Shown here: piece by piece, positions 1 to 7,740 of the stretch
How positions within the stretch are numbered: the stretch's first letter is position 1
Layout of the letters: each line of letters opens with the position of its first letter
Assembly (NCBI RefSeq): GCF_014127285.1
Contig: NZ_CP059901.1
Location: 248,001 to 312,000 of the forward strand
DNA from: Mumia sp. ZJ1417
GTDB taxonomy: Bacteria; Actinomycetota; Actinomycetes; Propionibacteriales; Nocardioidaceae
Length of the DNA stretch: 64,000 bases
Direction of reading: 5' to 3'
The notes under the pieces: model-generated
What the model saw: only the letters and a program-made list of their open reading frames with translations
Told to the model about the DNA's origin: nothing
The model's database searches: none
Program-made: the position numbers and the translations under genes

Positions 1-66
1 GGAGTATCAGCACCTGGGACGAAGATCTGTTACGTAAAGTCGCCCTCCCGTGGTCAGCCCGTAGTG

Positions 67-230
67 GGCTCTTCATATTTGCGGGTGAAGGTGGGGTTTG
101 AAGCCGCCGGTTTCGAGTACGCATCTGGCGATGTGATGGGTGAGGTGAGTGAAGCCGAGGGCGAGCCTCGCAGGTTCGAGTCGACCGTTGGTCGCTTCGG
201 TGGGGCGTTGGCGATTCTGGGGTGGTCGAG
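67..230 (-). pseudogene. ISL3-family transposase remnant (C-terminal end only)
   Basis: Reading the minus strand towards a stop at 73-75 gives a peptide containing TEATNGRLEPARLALGF and then HHIARCVLETGGFKPHLHP. This is the typical C-terminus of actinobacterial ISL3 (DDE) transposases, where TEAxNGRLE carries the last catalytic glutamate. GGCTCTTC at 67-74 resembles the start of an ISL3 terminal inverted repeat and overlaps the stop codon. The rest of the gene and the other end are missing, so this is a dead fragment, possibly continuing outside the window. Family assignment is from recalled motifs. Confidence 0.65.
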
Positions 231-258
231 CTGGTCGTTCACAGCTCCTCCCGGATCC

Positions 259-278
259 CCGGGTGCCGGCTCACCCGG
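259..278 (-). terminator. possible terminator hairpin after the first sigma factor gene
   Basis: CCGGGTG at 259-265 pairs with CACCCGG at 272-278 across a 6-nt loop. It lies about 80 nt past the stop of the minus-strand sigma gene and has no T-tract, so the role is only suggested by position. Nothing else is recognisable between 230 and 356. Confidence 0.3.
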
Positions 279-356
279 AGAAGGGCAGTTCTCACGCTTG
301 ATGAGGCGAGACTGATTCCGCCAGCTCCACGAAACGCCGGCCGACGCATCCTTTTG

Positions 357-1271
357 TCATTTCTGGCCATCGGGCGGACCGATGCGGGCAATGTCGGAGA
401 CCGGGTAGCCGAGGTGGGCCAGCTTGTCGGGGTTAATGATCGACCGGACCGTCTGGATTGTGCCTTCATGGATGTCCAGGGCGAGGACATTGATGAGATG
501 GTCGTCGGCGTCGAAGGCGAGAAGGCCGGGCTGACCGTTCACGTGGGCGGCCTCCAGGCGCGCCCCCAGCGAGGCGTAGCGCTTGAAGAACCCGATAAGT
601 AGACGTGCCACTCGCTCATTTCCGAACACTGGTTCGGCCACAGCTCGGGCCTTCCCACCGCCGTCGCCCTGGAACACGGCGTCGGCGGCGAGAAGTTCCA
701 CCAAGGCACCGACCTGGCCGTCCTCGGCCGCGGCCTTGAACCTCGTTGTCAACAGCTCCCGTTCCTGTGAGGAGGCCTCGAAGCGGGGGCGGCCCTCGCT
801 GATCCGGGTCCGGGCGCGCGAGAACACCTGCCGACAGTTCCCTTCGCTCTTGTTGACGATCTTGGCTATCTCGTCGTAGGGGTACACGAAAACCTCGCGG
901 AGCAGGAACACAGCGCGCTCGATCGGACTGAGCCTCTCGAGGAGGACGAGAAACGACAGGGACAGTGAGTCCGACATGGCGGCATGCTCCGAAGGGTCGG
1001 GGTCGGTCAGCACCGGCTCAGGAAGCCAAGTCCCCACGTAGGACTCGCGCCGGACCCGTGCGGAGCGGAGGTGGTCGATTGCGAGCCGGGTTGTGATCGT
1101 GGTCAGGAACGCCGGCTTGGACTCCACAACAGTGCCGGCCGCGAAGGCTCGGAGCAGGCGCTCGTGGGCTTCTTGGACCAGGTCTTCTGCATCGCTGGCG
1201 CTCCCTGTCATCCGGTAGGCGATCGAGAACAGCTGACGCGAAATGTTGTCGGTTTCGGGCTCATCATTCAT
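357..1271 (-). CDS. ECF41-type sigma factor with fused C-terminal regulatory domain (SigJ-like)
   Basis: This 304-residue extracytoplasmic-function sigma factor directs RNA polymerase to promoters of the TGTCACA-N16-CGTC type. Sigma region 2 (about residues 10-75) and region 4 (about 108-155) are followed by a SnoaL-like extension that in this group replaces a separate anti-sigma factor. The three ECF41 signature motifs are visible: WLPEP at 82-86, DGGGK at 203-207 and NPDKL at 280-284. I chose ATG 1271 because GGAGGA at 1277-1282 sits 5 nt upstream; a longer frame from 1301 lacks this. The group is known to neighbour carboxymuconolactone decarboxylases, oxidoreductases or epimerases (COE genes), and the divergent neighbour is an oxidoreductase. 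Its own promoter motif at 1294-1320 suggests autoregulation. Confidence 0.93.
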   Translation of the reverse strand: MNDEPETDNISRQLFSIAYRMTGSASDAEDLVQEAHERLLRAFAAGTVVESKPAFLTTITTRLAIDHLRSARVRRESYVGTWLPEPVLTDPDPSEHAAMSDSLSLSFLVLLERLSPIERAVFLLREVFVYPYDEIAKIVNKSEGNCRQVFSRARTRISEGRPRFEASSQERELLTTRFKAAAEDGQVGALVELLAADAVFQGDGGGKARAVAEPVFGNERVARLLIGFFKRYASLGARLEAAHVNGQPGLLAFDADDHLINVLALDIHEGTIQTVRSIINPDKLAHLGYPVSDIARIGPPDGQK

Positions 1272-1293
1272 CTGCGTCCTCCATACCGCTCCT

Positions 1294-1320
1294 GACGACA
1301 CAGGAGCGCTTCGTGTGACA
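1294..1320 (-). promoter_or_regulatory. ECF41-type promoter driving the sigma factor gene itself
   Basis: On the minus strand TGTCACA (1320-1314) is followed after exactly 16 nt by CGTC (1297-1294). This is the ECF41 promoter pattern as I recall it from the literature. The predicted transcript would start near 1287 and carry the GGAGGA ribosome site before ATG 1271. It points to positive autoregulation. Confidence 0.75.
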
Positions 1321-1365
1321 AGTGGTGCTGGATCGAGGCCCGGATGCGGCTACTCACGGCCGAAG

Positions 1366-1392
1366 TGTCACACCTGCCGCAGGTGTCTCGTC
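1366..1392 (+). promoter_or_regulatory. ECF41-type promoter driving the FAD oxidoreductase gene
   Basis: TGTCACA at 1366-1372 and CGTC at 1389-1392 are separated by exactly 16 nt. The element faces the oxidoreductase gene, with its ATG 37 nt after the -10 element. The second ECF41 locus at 15589-15615 has the same extended form, TGTCACAC-N10-TGTCTCGTC. Confidence 0.8.
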
Positions 1393-1428
1393 ATGGATAC
1401 AAGCAACCGAGAACAAAGGATGAAGCAC

Positions 1429-2625
1429 ATGACGAACAAGGAAACGCACCACAAGACCGTGGTCATCGGTGGTGGCTACACAGGGATCATGGCAGCCATC
1501 CGGGTCGCGCGCCGGAGCCGGGCGATCGGCGGACGAGTGACGTTGGTCAACCCCTCGAGCCGATTCAACGAACGCCTGCGCATGCACCAGCAGGCGACGC
1601 ACCAAGAGATGGAATACCTCGCGATCCCAGATCTCGTGCAGGGACTGGACATTGAGTTCGTGGAAGGGACCGCGACCGACCTGGACGCTGAGCGACAGGA
1701 GCTGGCCGTAGCCACCGAACAGGGCGAAACCACCCTTCACTACGACACCCTCATCTACGCCATCGGCAGCGCGACCCCCACGAACCACGTGCCCGGTGCC
1801 GACGTGCACTCCTACACCCTGAACTCGCCGTCCTCGGCGAACAAGCTGGCCAGCCGACTCACGGAGGTCGCCGACGGCGGCACCGCGGTGGTGTGTGGCA
1901 ACGGCCTGACTGGTGTCGAGGCGGCCACCGAGATCGCCGAGTCCTTCCCGTCGGTACGGGTCGTCCTCCTGGGGCGTGACGAGCCGGCGCCACTGATGAA
2001 CGCGAAAGCCAGGAGCTATCTGCTCGGCGTGCTCGAGCGGCTGGGCATCGAGAGCCGGACCGGCGTCGAGATCACCAAGGTCCTGCCCGACGCGGTCGTG
2101 CTGGCCGGCGGAGAGCTTGTCGCCTCCGATGCCACGCTCTGGACCACGGGGTTCTGGGCTTCGCCCTTGGCCGCGGACGCCGGCCTCACCGTTGATCCCC
2201 AGCGGCGGATCGTCGTGGACCCCGAGCTTCGGTCGGTCTCACACCCATCCATCTTCGCCATCGGTGATGCTGCGGCGATCCAGCAACCCTGGGGAGTCAT
2301 TCACGGGACCTGCCAGAGCGGCATGCCATCGGGCGCACACGCGGCCGACAACATCGGGCGGATCCTGCGCGGCAAGCGACCGAAGCCCTTCCGATTCGCG
2401 TATATCCACCAACCCGTGAGCCTCGGCCGGAATGACGCCGTCGTGCAGTTCACCAAGATCGACGACTCTCCGAGCCGCTGGTATCTCACCGGCAAGTCCG
2501 CCGTCCGCTACAAGGAGGCCGTGACCGGTAGCCCTTCGACCACCTACGGACTGTCGCGCCGACTCGCTATCCCGATGGCACTCCTGGCGCGACGGGGCCC
2601 TCGGAAGGCACGCCGGGACCGTTGA
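1429..2625 (+). CDS. FAD-dependent NAD(P)H oxidoreductase (type II NADH dehydrogenase-like)
   Basis: This 398-residue pyridine-nucleotide-disulfide-type flavoprotein has an N-terminal FAD-binding motif VVIGGGYTG (residues 11-19), a second dinucleotide motif VVCGNGLTGVE in the middle, and the second FAD contact IFAIGDAAA. It resembles NDH-2 and AIF-like reductases; the electron acceptor cannot be told from sequence. I chose ATG 1429 because AAAGGA at 1415-1420 lies 8 nt upstream; in-frame ATGs at 1393 and 1420 are alternatives. It is the target gene of the divergent ECF41 sigma factor, whose promoter motif lies at 1366-1392. ECF41 partner oxidoreductases are a known association, but their physiological substrate is unknown. 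Confidence 0.88.
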   Translation: MTNKETHHKTVVIGGGYTGIMAAIRVARRSRAIGGRVTLVNPSSRFNERLRMHQQATHQEMEYLAIPDLVQGLDIEFVEGTATDLDAERQELAVATEQGETTLHYDTLIYAIGSATPTNHVPGADVHSYTLNSPSSANKLASRLTEVADGGTAVVCGNGLTGVEAATEIAESFPSVRVVLLGRDEPAPLMNAKARSYLLGVLERLGIESRTGVEITKVLPDAVVLAGGELVASDATLWTTGFWASPLAADAGLTVDPQRRIVVDPELRSVSHPSIFAIGDAAAIQQPWGVIHGTCQSGMPSGAHAADNIGRILRGKRPKPFRFAYIHQPVSLGRNDAVVQFTKIDDSPSRWYLTGKSAVRYKEAVTGSPSTTYGLSRRLAIPMALLARRGPRKARRDR

Positions 2626-2898
2626 ACGTGAGACTGTCCGGGCGTGAGACCACCTCCTCGCTGGAGCCCCGGTGCGACTCACCGCGTGGTGACCGACCGG
2701 GCTCCGGTGCGAGCCTCGCCCAAGCGTCCAGCAGTCGTGCGTCTTGGCCAGCGACCCCGCGGCAGACGTCGGCGATCCCCGCCGCCGGCAGTTCCTGCAT
2801 CCGGTCGGCCTCAGAGACATGAGCGAGAGATGTGTCGTCGCGAGACGCCAGTGAAGAGCCCCTTGTTGCGAGGGACTTCGAACAAGAGCGGGCACGCA

Positions 2899-3795
2899 TC
2901 ATTGGCGAGAAGAGAGGCGAGTGAGCTCGTCTGCGGTGAGGCGGAGCCCGGCTGCCGCGACGTTCTCCGTGAGGTGGTCCGGATTGCTCGTCCCGGGGAT
3001 GGCCAGCACGTGGGCCCCTTGTTGGAGCGTCCAGGCGAGCCGGACCTGCGCGGGCGAGGCACCGTGCGCTGCCGCGATCGTGAGCGTCTCGTCGTCCTCG
3101 GTGGAGGCGGATCGGCCGCGCTCCGCGCCGCCGCCGGCGACAGCGAAGAACGGTACAAAGGCGATGCCATGCTCGCCGCAGGTCGAGAGGAGGTCGTGCG
3201 CCTCGTCCGATGCCCCGATGGCGAACCGGTTCTGCACGCAAACCACAGGCGTGACCGCCCTTGCCTCGTCTAGGTGCGTGCGCTCGACCGCGGAGATGCC
3301 GATGTGTCGGACCAGTCCAGCGTCGCGCAGCTCAGCGAGCGCTCCGACATGCTCACTGATCGACTTCAGGGTCGGCATCCTGCGGAAGTTCACCAGGTCG
3401 AGGTGGTCGCGACCGAGCTGGCGAAGGTTCTCCTCGACCTGGCCGCGGAGCTGGTCGGGGCGGGCAGGGGGAAGCCATGCGCCGGACACGTCCCTTCCGG
3501 GGCCGACCTTGGTGGCGATGACGAGGTCGTCCGGGTACGGCGCGAGCGCGGAGTTGATCAGCTCGTTCGCCGAGCGCAGCGGGGAGAAGTAGAACGCGGC
3601 CGTGTCGATGTGGTTGACGCCGAGGTCGAGCGCACGTCGGAGCACCTCGACGGACCGGTCGCGATCACTTGCCACTCCGAGGTCGAAAGCGGCGCTGCCG
3701 GTCAGCCGCATCGCGCCGAACCCGAGCCGGTTCACCGTCAGGTCGCCCAGCTGCCAGGCGCCCGCGGAGTCCGCGGAGATTCTCGTTTCGGTCAT
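2899..3795 (-). CDS. aldo/keto reductase
   Basis: This 298-residue TIM-barrel NADPH-dependent aldo/keto reductase carries the catalytic Asp and Tyr in DTAAFY (D64, Y69) and the Lys in IATKVG (K96). The histidine normally found in the fourth catalytic position is not seen: the equivalent stretch reads DLVNFRRM (about 134-140), as in some actinobacterial AKR subfamilies. The substrate is unknown. No clear Shine-Dalgarno precedes ATG 3795, so the message may be leaderless. The 273 nt between the FAD oxidoreductase and this gene's stop hold no gene I can recognise. Confidence 0.88.
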   Translation of the reverse strand: MTETRISADSAGAWQLGDLTVNRLGFGAMRLTGSAAFDLGVASDRDRSVEVLRRALDLGVNHIDTAAFYFSPLRSANELINSALAPYPDDLVIATKVGPGRDVSGAWLPPARPDQLRGQVEENLRQLGRDHLDLVNFRRMPTLKSISEHVGALAELRDAGLVRHIGISAVERTHLDEARAVTPVVCVQNRFAIGASDEAHDLLSTCGEHGIAFVPFFAVAGGGAERGRSASTEDDETLTIAAAHGASPAQVRLAWTLQQGAHVLAIPGTSNPDHLTENVAAAGLRLTADELTRLSSRQ

Positions 3796-3890
3796 CGAAC
3801 GAGTCTGGCAGCGTCACGTGGCGGCACGCTGATGGCACGCCGCCGAAACTGCGTTGCCTCACCTCGGCAAGGTCTGGTTGTCTCGCTCGC

Positions 3891-4478
3891 GTGACGAATC
3901 CCGACATCGCGTGGCCGCGCCGGACCGAGCGCCTCGAGCTGCGCCTGCCGACCGAGGAGGCGCTCGACGAGGTCCTTGTCTGGCGCAACGACCCCGAGGT
4001 GAAGCGGTGGCTCATCCGGACCGTCGTCGAGCCGGACGCGTTCCGCAAGGCCTGGCTCGACAGCATCGACGACCCGCTCGACCACGCCGTCGTCGTGCAC
4101 CTCGACGGGGCGGCCATCGGGATCGCGTCGCTGGGCGTCTCCGACGGCCTCGGTCAGCGGCACGGGGATCAGCCTTGGCACCGCGTCGAGGGGTCGATCG
4201 GCTACACGTTCGCGTCGGGGTTCGCCGGGCGTGGCTATGCGACGGAGGTCGCGGGAGCACTGCTCGACCTCGGGTTCGGCGAGCTCGGTCTCCGCCGCAT
4301 CACCGCCGCCTGCTTCGCTGACAACCACGCGTCGTGGCGGGTGATGGAGAAGGTCGGCATGCGCCGTGAGCAGCACGGCGTCCGAGACTCGTGGCACGCC
4401 GAGCTCGGGTGGGTCGACGGCTACACGTACGGGATCCTCGCCGAGGAGTGGGCGGCCGGCGCCGGTCGGTCGCGCTAG
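3891..4478 (+). CDS. GNAT family N-acetyltransferase (RimJ/RimL-like)
   Basis: A 195-residue acetyl-CoA-dependent acetyltransferase of the Acetyltransf_3 type. The opening WPRRTERLELRLP is the usual first strand of this group, and SGFAGRGYATE carries the acetyl-CoA pyrophosphate-binding loop (Q/RxxGxG/A motif A). The C-terminal NHASWRVMEKVGM is the characteristic motif B region. I chose GTG 3891 because homology-like sequence begins right after it; the frame stays open upstream without resembling protein. Substrate unknown. It is divergent from the aldo/keto reductase and ends 9 nt before the converging nucleotidyltransferase gene. Confidence 0.85.
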   Translation: MTNPDIAWPRRTERLELRLPTEEALDEVLVWRNDPEVKRWLIRTVVEPDAFRKAWLDSIDDPLDHAVVVHLDGAAIGIASLGVSDGLGQRHGDQPWHRVEGSIGYTFASGFAGRGYATEVAGALLDLGFGELGLRRITAACFADNHASWRVMEKVGMRREQHGVRDSWHAELGWVDGYTYGILAEEWAAGAGRSR

Positions 4479-4487
4479 ACACCCGCG

Positions 4488-5204
4488 TCAGGCGATGACG
4501 CGCGCGAGGCGGGTGAGGCCGTCGGTCGCGCCGTCGATCATCCGCGCCGCGAGGTGGTCGCGAGCGGCGGGTGCCGCCTCGCGGACGTACTTCGCCTCGC
4601 CCTTCGACAGCTCGGCGCCCCGCAGGTCGCGCGCGGTGAGCATCGACGCGAGCAGCGCCAAGTCGTCGAGGTGGCGCTCGCGGTGGGGGTCGACGGTGAT
4701 CGAATACGCCGCAGACTTGATGACGAGCGCGCCGAGCAGTGTCGGCCTCCGTACGGTGCCGGTGGTGTCACCGACCGTGACCTCGACGGCCTCCGAGCGT
4801 CTGAGCGCGTAGATCGCGCCAGGGGTCGCCAAGCCCGGGTAGCCGCTTGCGCCGATGCCGCGTCCGGGTTGCCCCGTGAAGGCCGGGATCAGGACGTCGA
4901 TCGTCGCGTGACCCCGTACCCAGCGGTGCTGCTTGCCGCTCGCGGTCAGCCCGCGCGGCTCGAACTCGGCGTCTGCCAGCGCGGACGTCACGGTCATGAG
5001 GATCTGCGGGTGGCCACGCACGTCGAGGACGGTGTCGACGTCGGGGGTCGAGCGGTACGGCTCGACCCCGCGCTCGGCGCAGTGCAGGTGGACCATCTGG
5101 CCGCCGACGAGCGTCCACCCCTCGGGGACGTTCTTCGCGAGGTGGAACAGGCCGAACCAGGATGCCTCCTGCTCGGCGCTCATCACCGGCAGCACGATGC
5201 TCAC
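4488..5204 (-). CDS. nucleotidyltransferase, AbiEii-like (candidate toxin)
   Basis: A 238-residue protein with a nucleotidyltransferase-fold signature: LVGGQMVHLH (about 32-41), then STPDVDTVLDV (52-62), whose paired aspartates D55 and D57 fit the metal-binding DxD of the DNA polymerase beta superfamily. The layout resembles the AbiEii/DUF1814 group, which acts as a toxin by nucleotidylating tRNA or other targets in known systems. GTG 5204 is favoured: it lies 8 nt after the stop of the upstream HTH gene and has GAGG 5 nt before it. The pair is clearly co-transcribed. Function as a toxin is inferred, and some family members are plain metabolic or resistance enzymes. Confidence 0.72.
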   Translation of the reverse strand: MSIVLPVMSAEQEASWFGLFHLAKNVPEGWTLVGGQMVHLHCAERGVEPYRSTPDVDTVLDVRGHPQILMTVTSALADAEFEPRGLTASGKQHRWVRGHATIDVLIPAFTGQPGRGIGASGYPGLATPGAIYALRRSEAVEVTVGDTTGTVRRPTLLGALVIKSAAYSITVDPHRERHLDDLALLASMLTARDLRGAELSKGEAKYVREAAPAARDHLAARMIDGATDGLTRLARVIA

Positions 5205-5211
5205 GGGGTCC

Positions 5212-5868
5212 TCACTCTCGCGGCAGGCGGTCGCGGACGAGCTCTGCGACACGGGCGCTCTCGCGGGATCCTAGGTGCTCGGCGAGGTCGGCTGCCAGGA
5301 CCGGCCAGGCGATTCGTGCCGGGATCTTGGCGACGACGTGGAGGATGACGTTGCCGTCCGGTCGCGTGGCCGGCACGAGGAAGTAGTCGTCGACGACCGT
5401 GTCGAGGTCGCTGGCCGCCACGTAGGCCTCGGCGACGGGGCTGACGATGAAGCTGTCCTCGGTGCTGGCGCCGGAGCGGAGCAGGCGCTCGTCGTCACGC
5501 AGGTCGTCGAGGTCGGCGGCCGCGGCGCGGTATTCGTGGCGGTCGGCACGCTTCTCCATCCAGGCGCGGAGGAGCGTCGCGGGGTCGTCGGCCTGCCGCA
5601 GGCGGTCGGCGTACGCGTGGAGGCGCTTGCGCTCGGTCGGTGCGACGTCGGGTGTCCCGCCGTCGAGATAGTCGAGAAGTGCCCACGCCATGTGCGCGGA
5701 GAGTGGACGCGACGGGCGTCCCCGCGCGAGCGGGAGGTGAGCGGGGTCGATGGCCCACTGGCTCCCGACTCGTACGGAGGGGAGCGTGCCGTCCTCGATG
5801 CGCTGCAGCACGCGCCGCGGGGAGACCCCCAGGCGCTCGGCCGCATCGCGGACCCCGATCAGGCTCAC
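5212..5868 (-). CDS. helix-turn-helix DNA-binding protein (candidate antitoxin/regulator)
   Basis: A 218-residue protein whose first 50 residues form an excisionase/MerR-like helix-turn-helix (VRDAAERLGVSPRRVLQRI, then a short wing DGTLPSVRVGSQWAI). The remaining 165 residues are charged, largely helical and match no family I recognise. It precedes the nucleotidyltransferase gene by 7 nt in the same direction, an order seen in antitoxin-toxin pairs. No clear Shine-Dalgarno is visible upstream of ATG 5868. It probably represses its own operon, but this is inferred from layout only. Confidence 0.72.
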   Translation of the reverse strand: MSLIGVRDAAERLGVSPRRVLQRIEDGTLPSVRVGSQWAIDPAHLPLARGRPSRPLSAHMAWALLDYLDGGTPDVAPTERKRLHAYADRLRQADDPATLLRAWMEKRADRHEYRAAAADLDDLRDDERLLRSGASTEDSFIVSPVAEAYVAASDLDTVVDDYFLVPATRPDGNVILHVVAKIPARIAWPVLAADLAEHLGSRESARVAELVRDRLPRE

Positions 5869-5902
5869 GACACAAGTCTACGCGATCTCGAAGACAAGTG
5901 TT

Positions 5903-5952
5903 CGCGGGTCACTTCCTGGCGCCCGCGGGTCGGTGTCTGCGGTCCGCGGGTC
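5903..5952 (-). repeat. 21-bp-period array, degenerate (three GACCCGCG cores)
   Basis: CGCGGGTC occurs at 5903, 5924 and 5945, exactly 21 bp apart; on the minus strand the core is GACCCGCG. Between the cores the sequence has diverged. Two other arrays in the window (6338-6391 and 55675-55744) share the GACCC core and the exact period. It lies between the divergent HTH and DUF4287 genes. Confidence 0.7.
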
Positions 5953-6040
5953 ACTCGCGATGAGATTCGTCCGAGCCATCGGTCTGATCCGGTGAGTCCG
6001 ACGGACGAAGCGATTCGCACCTACTGAGGAGACCGACACC

Positions 6041-6337
6041 ATGTCCTTCCAGGCGTACCTCGACACGATCGAGAAGAAGACCGGCAAGACTCCGCACGAA
6101 CTCGTCGACGAGGCACGCGACCGCGGTTTCGCCGAGCCGAGTGCAAAGGCGGGGCAGGTGGTGGCGTGGCTCGACGAGGAGTACGGGGTCGGCCGTGGGC
6201 ACGCGATGGCGCTGTGGCGCGTGATTCGCAACGGACCGAAGATCAGCTCCAAGCATGTCGGGACCACCGGGACGCACAGCGACGCGTCGGACACCCTCTG
6301 GCTCGACGGTGCCGCGACCAACCCCGCGTACGCCTGA
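6041..6337 (+). CDS. DUF4287 domain protein
   Basis: A 98-residue small soluble protein beginning MSFQAYLDTIEKKTGKTP, the typical opening of DUF4287, with the conserved helical core GQVVAWLDEEYGVGRGHAMALWRVI. Biochemical function is unknown; the domain recurs as a stand-alone protein and next to DUF5655. GAGGAG about 12 nt upstream of the ATG is a plausible ribosome site. The gene sits alone between two 21-bp-period repeat arrays (5903-5952 and 6338-6391), the second starting right after its stop codon. Confidence 0.85.
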   Translation: MSFQAYLDTIEKKTGKTPHELVDEARDRGFAEPSAKAGQVVAWLDEEYGVGRGHAMALWRVIRNGPKISSKHVGTTGTHSDASDTLWLDGAATNPAYA

Positions 6338-6391
6338 GTGACCCGGGGGTGGCCGACGGTGACCCGGGGGTGGCCGACGGTGACCCGGGGG
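6338..6391 (+). repeat. 21-bp tandem repeat, about 2.6 copies
   Basis: The 21-bp unit GTGACCCGGGGGTGGCCGACG (one base over 20 if written whole, so: GTGACCCGGGGG followed by TGGCCGACG) is perfect at 6338-6358 and 6359-6379 and partial from 6380. It begins one base after the DUF4287 stop codon. The remaining 230 nt up to the monooxygenase gene show no further gene on the plus strand. Confidence 0.85.
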
Positions 6392-6621
6392 CGTCAGGTG
6401 TGCCGCGACCACGGCCGCGGTGACCACGGCCGGGAGCCAGGAGAGGGCGCGACGGCGTTCGGACATGGACCGGACCGTACGGGCCACCGCCCGCGCGAGG
6501 ACCCGTCTCGTCGGGGACGACGGAAGTCGGACGGTTTCACCCGCCGTGAGCGATAACCGTGCCTGCGCTCCGCCGCCGAGAGAAGGTGGCGTGCGTCTGT
6601 CGCCGTCTCGAAAGGCCCCCC

Positions 6622-7740
6622 ATGAAGCTGCACTGGTTCCTTCCCACCACCGGAGACAGCCGGACGCTGGTCGGCGGCGGACACAGCGTGCCGACCGAGG
6701 TGGCGCGGGCGGGCGGCGCTGCGCACACGGCGGGTCGCTATCGCGAGCCCGACCTCGACTACCTCGTCGACGTCGCCCGTACGGCCGAGCGGCTCGGCTT
6801 CGAGTCCGTCCTCACGCCGACGGGCACGCCGTGCGAGGACGCGTGGGTGATCGCGTCCGCGCTGCTCGCGCACACGACGAAGCTGAAGTTCCTCATCGCG
6901 GCACGTCCTGGGCTCATGAACCCGACGCTGCTCGCCCAGATGGCCTCGACGTTCCAGCGTGTCTCCGGCGACCGGCTCGCCCTCAACGTCGTCGTCGGCG
7001 GCGACCCCTCGGAGCAGCTGCGGTTCGGCGACCGCGTCGCGAAGGACGACCGGTACGCCCGCGCCGAGGAGTTCCTCGCGATCTTCCGGGGGGCGTTCGC
7101 CGACTCGGGGTACGACTTCTCCGGCGACTACTACGACGTAGCCGACGCCCGTACGCGCAAGGCGGCGACGGTGCCCCCGATCTATCTCGGCGGCTCGTCG
7201 GCCGCGGCGGGCCCGGTCACCGCGCGGCAGGTCGACGTCTATCTGACGTGGGGTGAGCCGCCCGCGCAGGTCACGGAGAAGATCGAGTGGATCCGCAAGC
7301 TCGCCGAGGAGGAGGGCCGCGAGGTCCGCTTCGGCATCCGGCTACACACCCTCAGCCGCGACCGCAGCGAGGAGGCGTGGGCGGTCGCCGACCAGCTGCT
7401 GGCCGATCTCGACCCCGCCGACGTCGCCAAGGCGCAGGCGGCGCTCGCGTCGAGCGAATCCGAGGGCCAGCGGCGGATGCGTGAGCTGCACGGCGGCGTG
7501 GCGCCGACCGACGCCCGCGCGCTCGAGGTCTACCCAGGGCTGTGGGCGGGAGTCGGGCTCGTACGCTCCGGCGCCGGGACCGCGCTCGTCGGCAGCCACG
7601 TCGAGGTCGCGGACCTGATCGGCGAGTACGCCGCGCTCGGGATCGAGGAGTTCGTGCTCTCGGGCTACCCGCACATCGAAGAGGCGTACTGGTTCGCGGA
7701 GGGGGTCGCGCCGATCCTGCGGCAGCGAGGGCTGCTGTGA
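6622..7740 (+). CDS. LLM-class FMN-dependent monooxygenase (SsuD-like)
   Basis: A 372-residue bacterial-luciferase-fold monooxygenase close in size to alkanesulfonate monooxygenase SsuD (about 380). It opens MKLHWFLPTTGDSR, and shows the family stretch LKFLIAARPGLMNPTLLAQM, the FMN-contact region LALNVVVGGDP and GDYYDV. The enzyme needs reduced FMN from a partner reductase, which is the next gene. AAAGG at 6611-6615 sits 6 nt before ATG 6622. Because the operon's importer is of the polar amino acid type rather than SsuABC, the substrate may be an S-modified amino acid rather than a simple sulfonate. This is inference. Confidence 0.9.
   Translation: MKLHWFLPTTGDSRTLVGGGHSVPTEVARAGGAAHTAGRYREPDLDYLVDVARTAERLGFESVLTPTGTPCEDAWVIASALLAHTTKLKFLIAARPGLMNPTLLAQMASTFQRVSGDRLALNVVVGGDPSEQLRFGDRVAKDDRYARAEEFLAIFRGAFADSGYDFSGDYYDVADARTRKAATVPPIYLGGSSAAAGPVTARQVDVYLTWGEPPAQVTEKIEWIRKLAEEEGREVRFGIRLHTLSRDRSEEAWAVADQLLADLDPADVAKAQAALASSESEGQRRMRELHGGVAPTDARALEVYPGLWAGVGLVRSGAGTALVGSHVEVADLIGEYAALGIEEFVLSGYPHIEEAYWFAEGVAPILRQRGLL

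Noticed and set aside
2626-2898. Possible gene remnant between the FAD oxidoreductase and the aldo/keto reductase
   Set aside because: Minus-strand frames give helical-looking peptide (for example ADRMQELPAAGIADV) but no start, no stop context and no family I can name.
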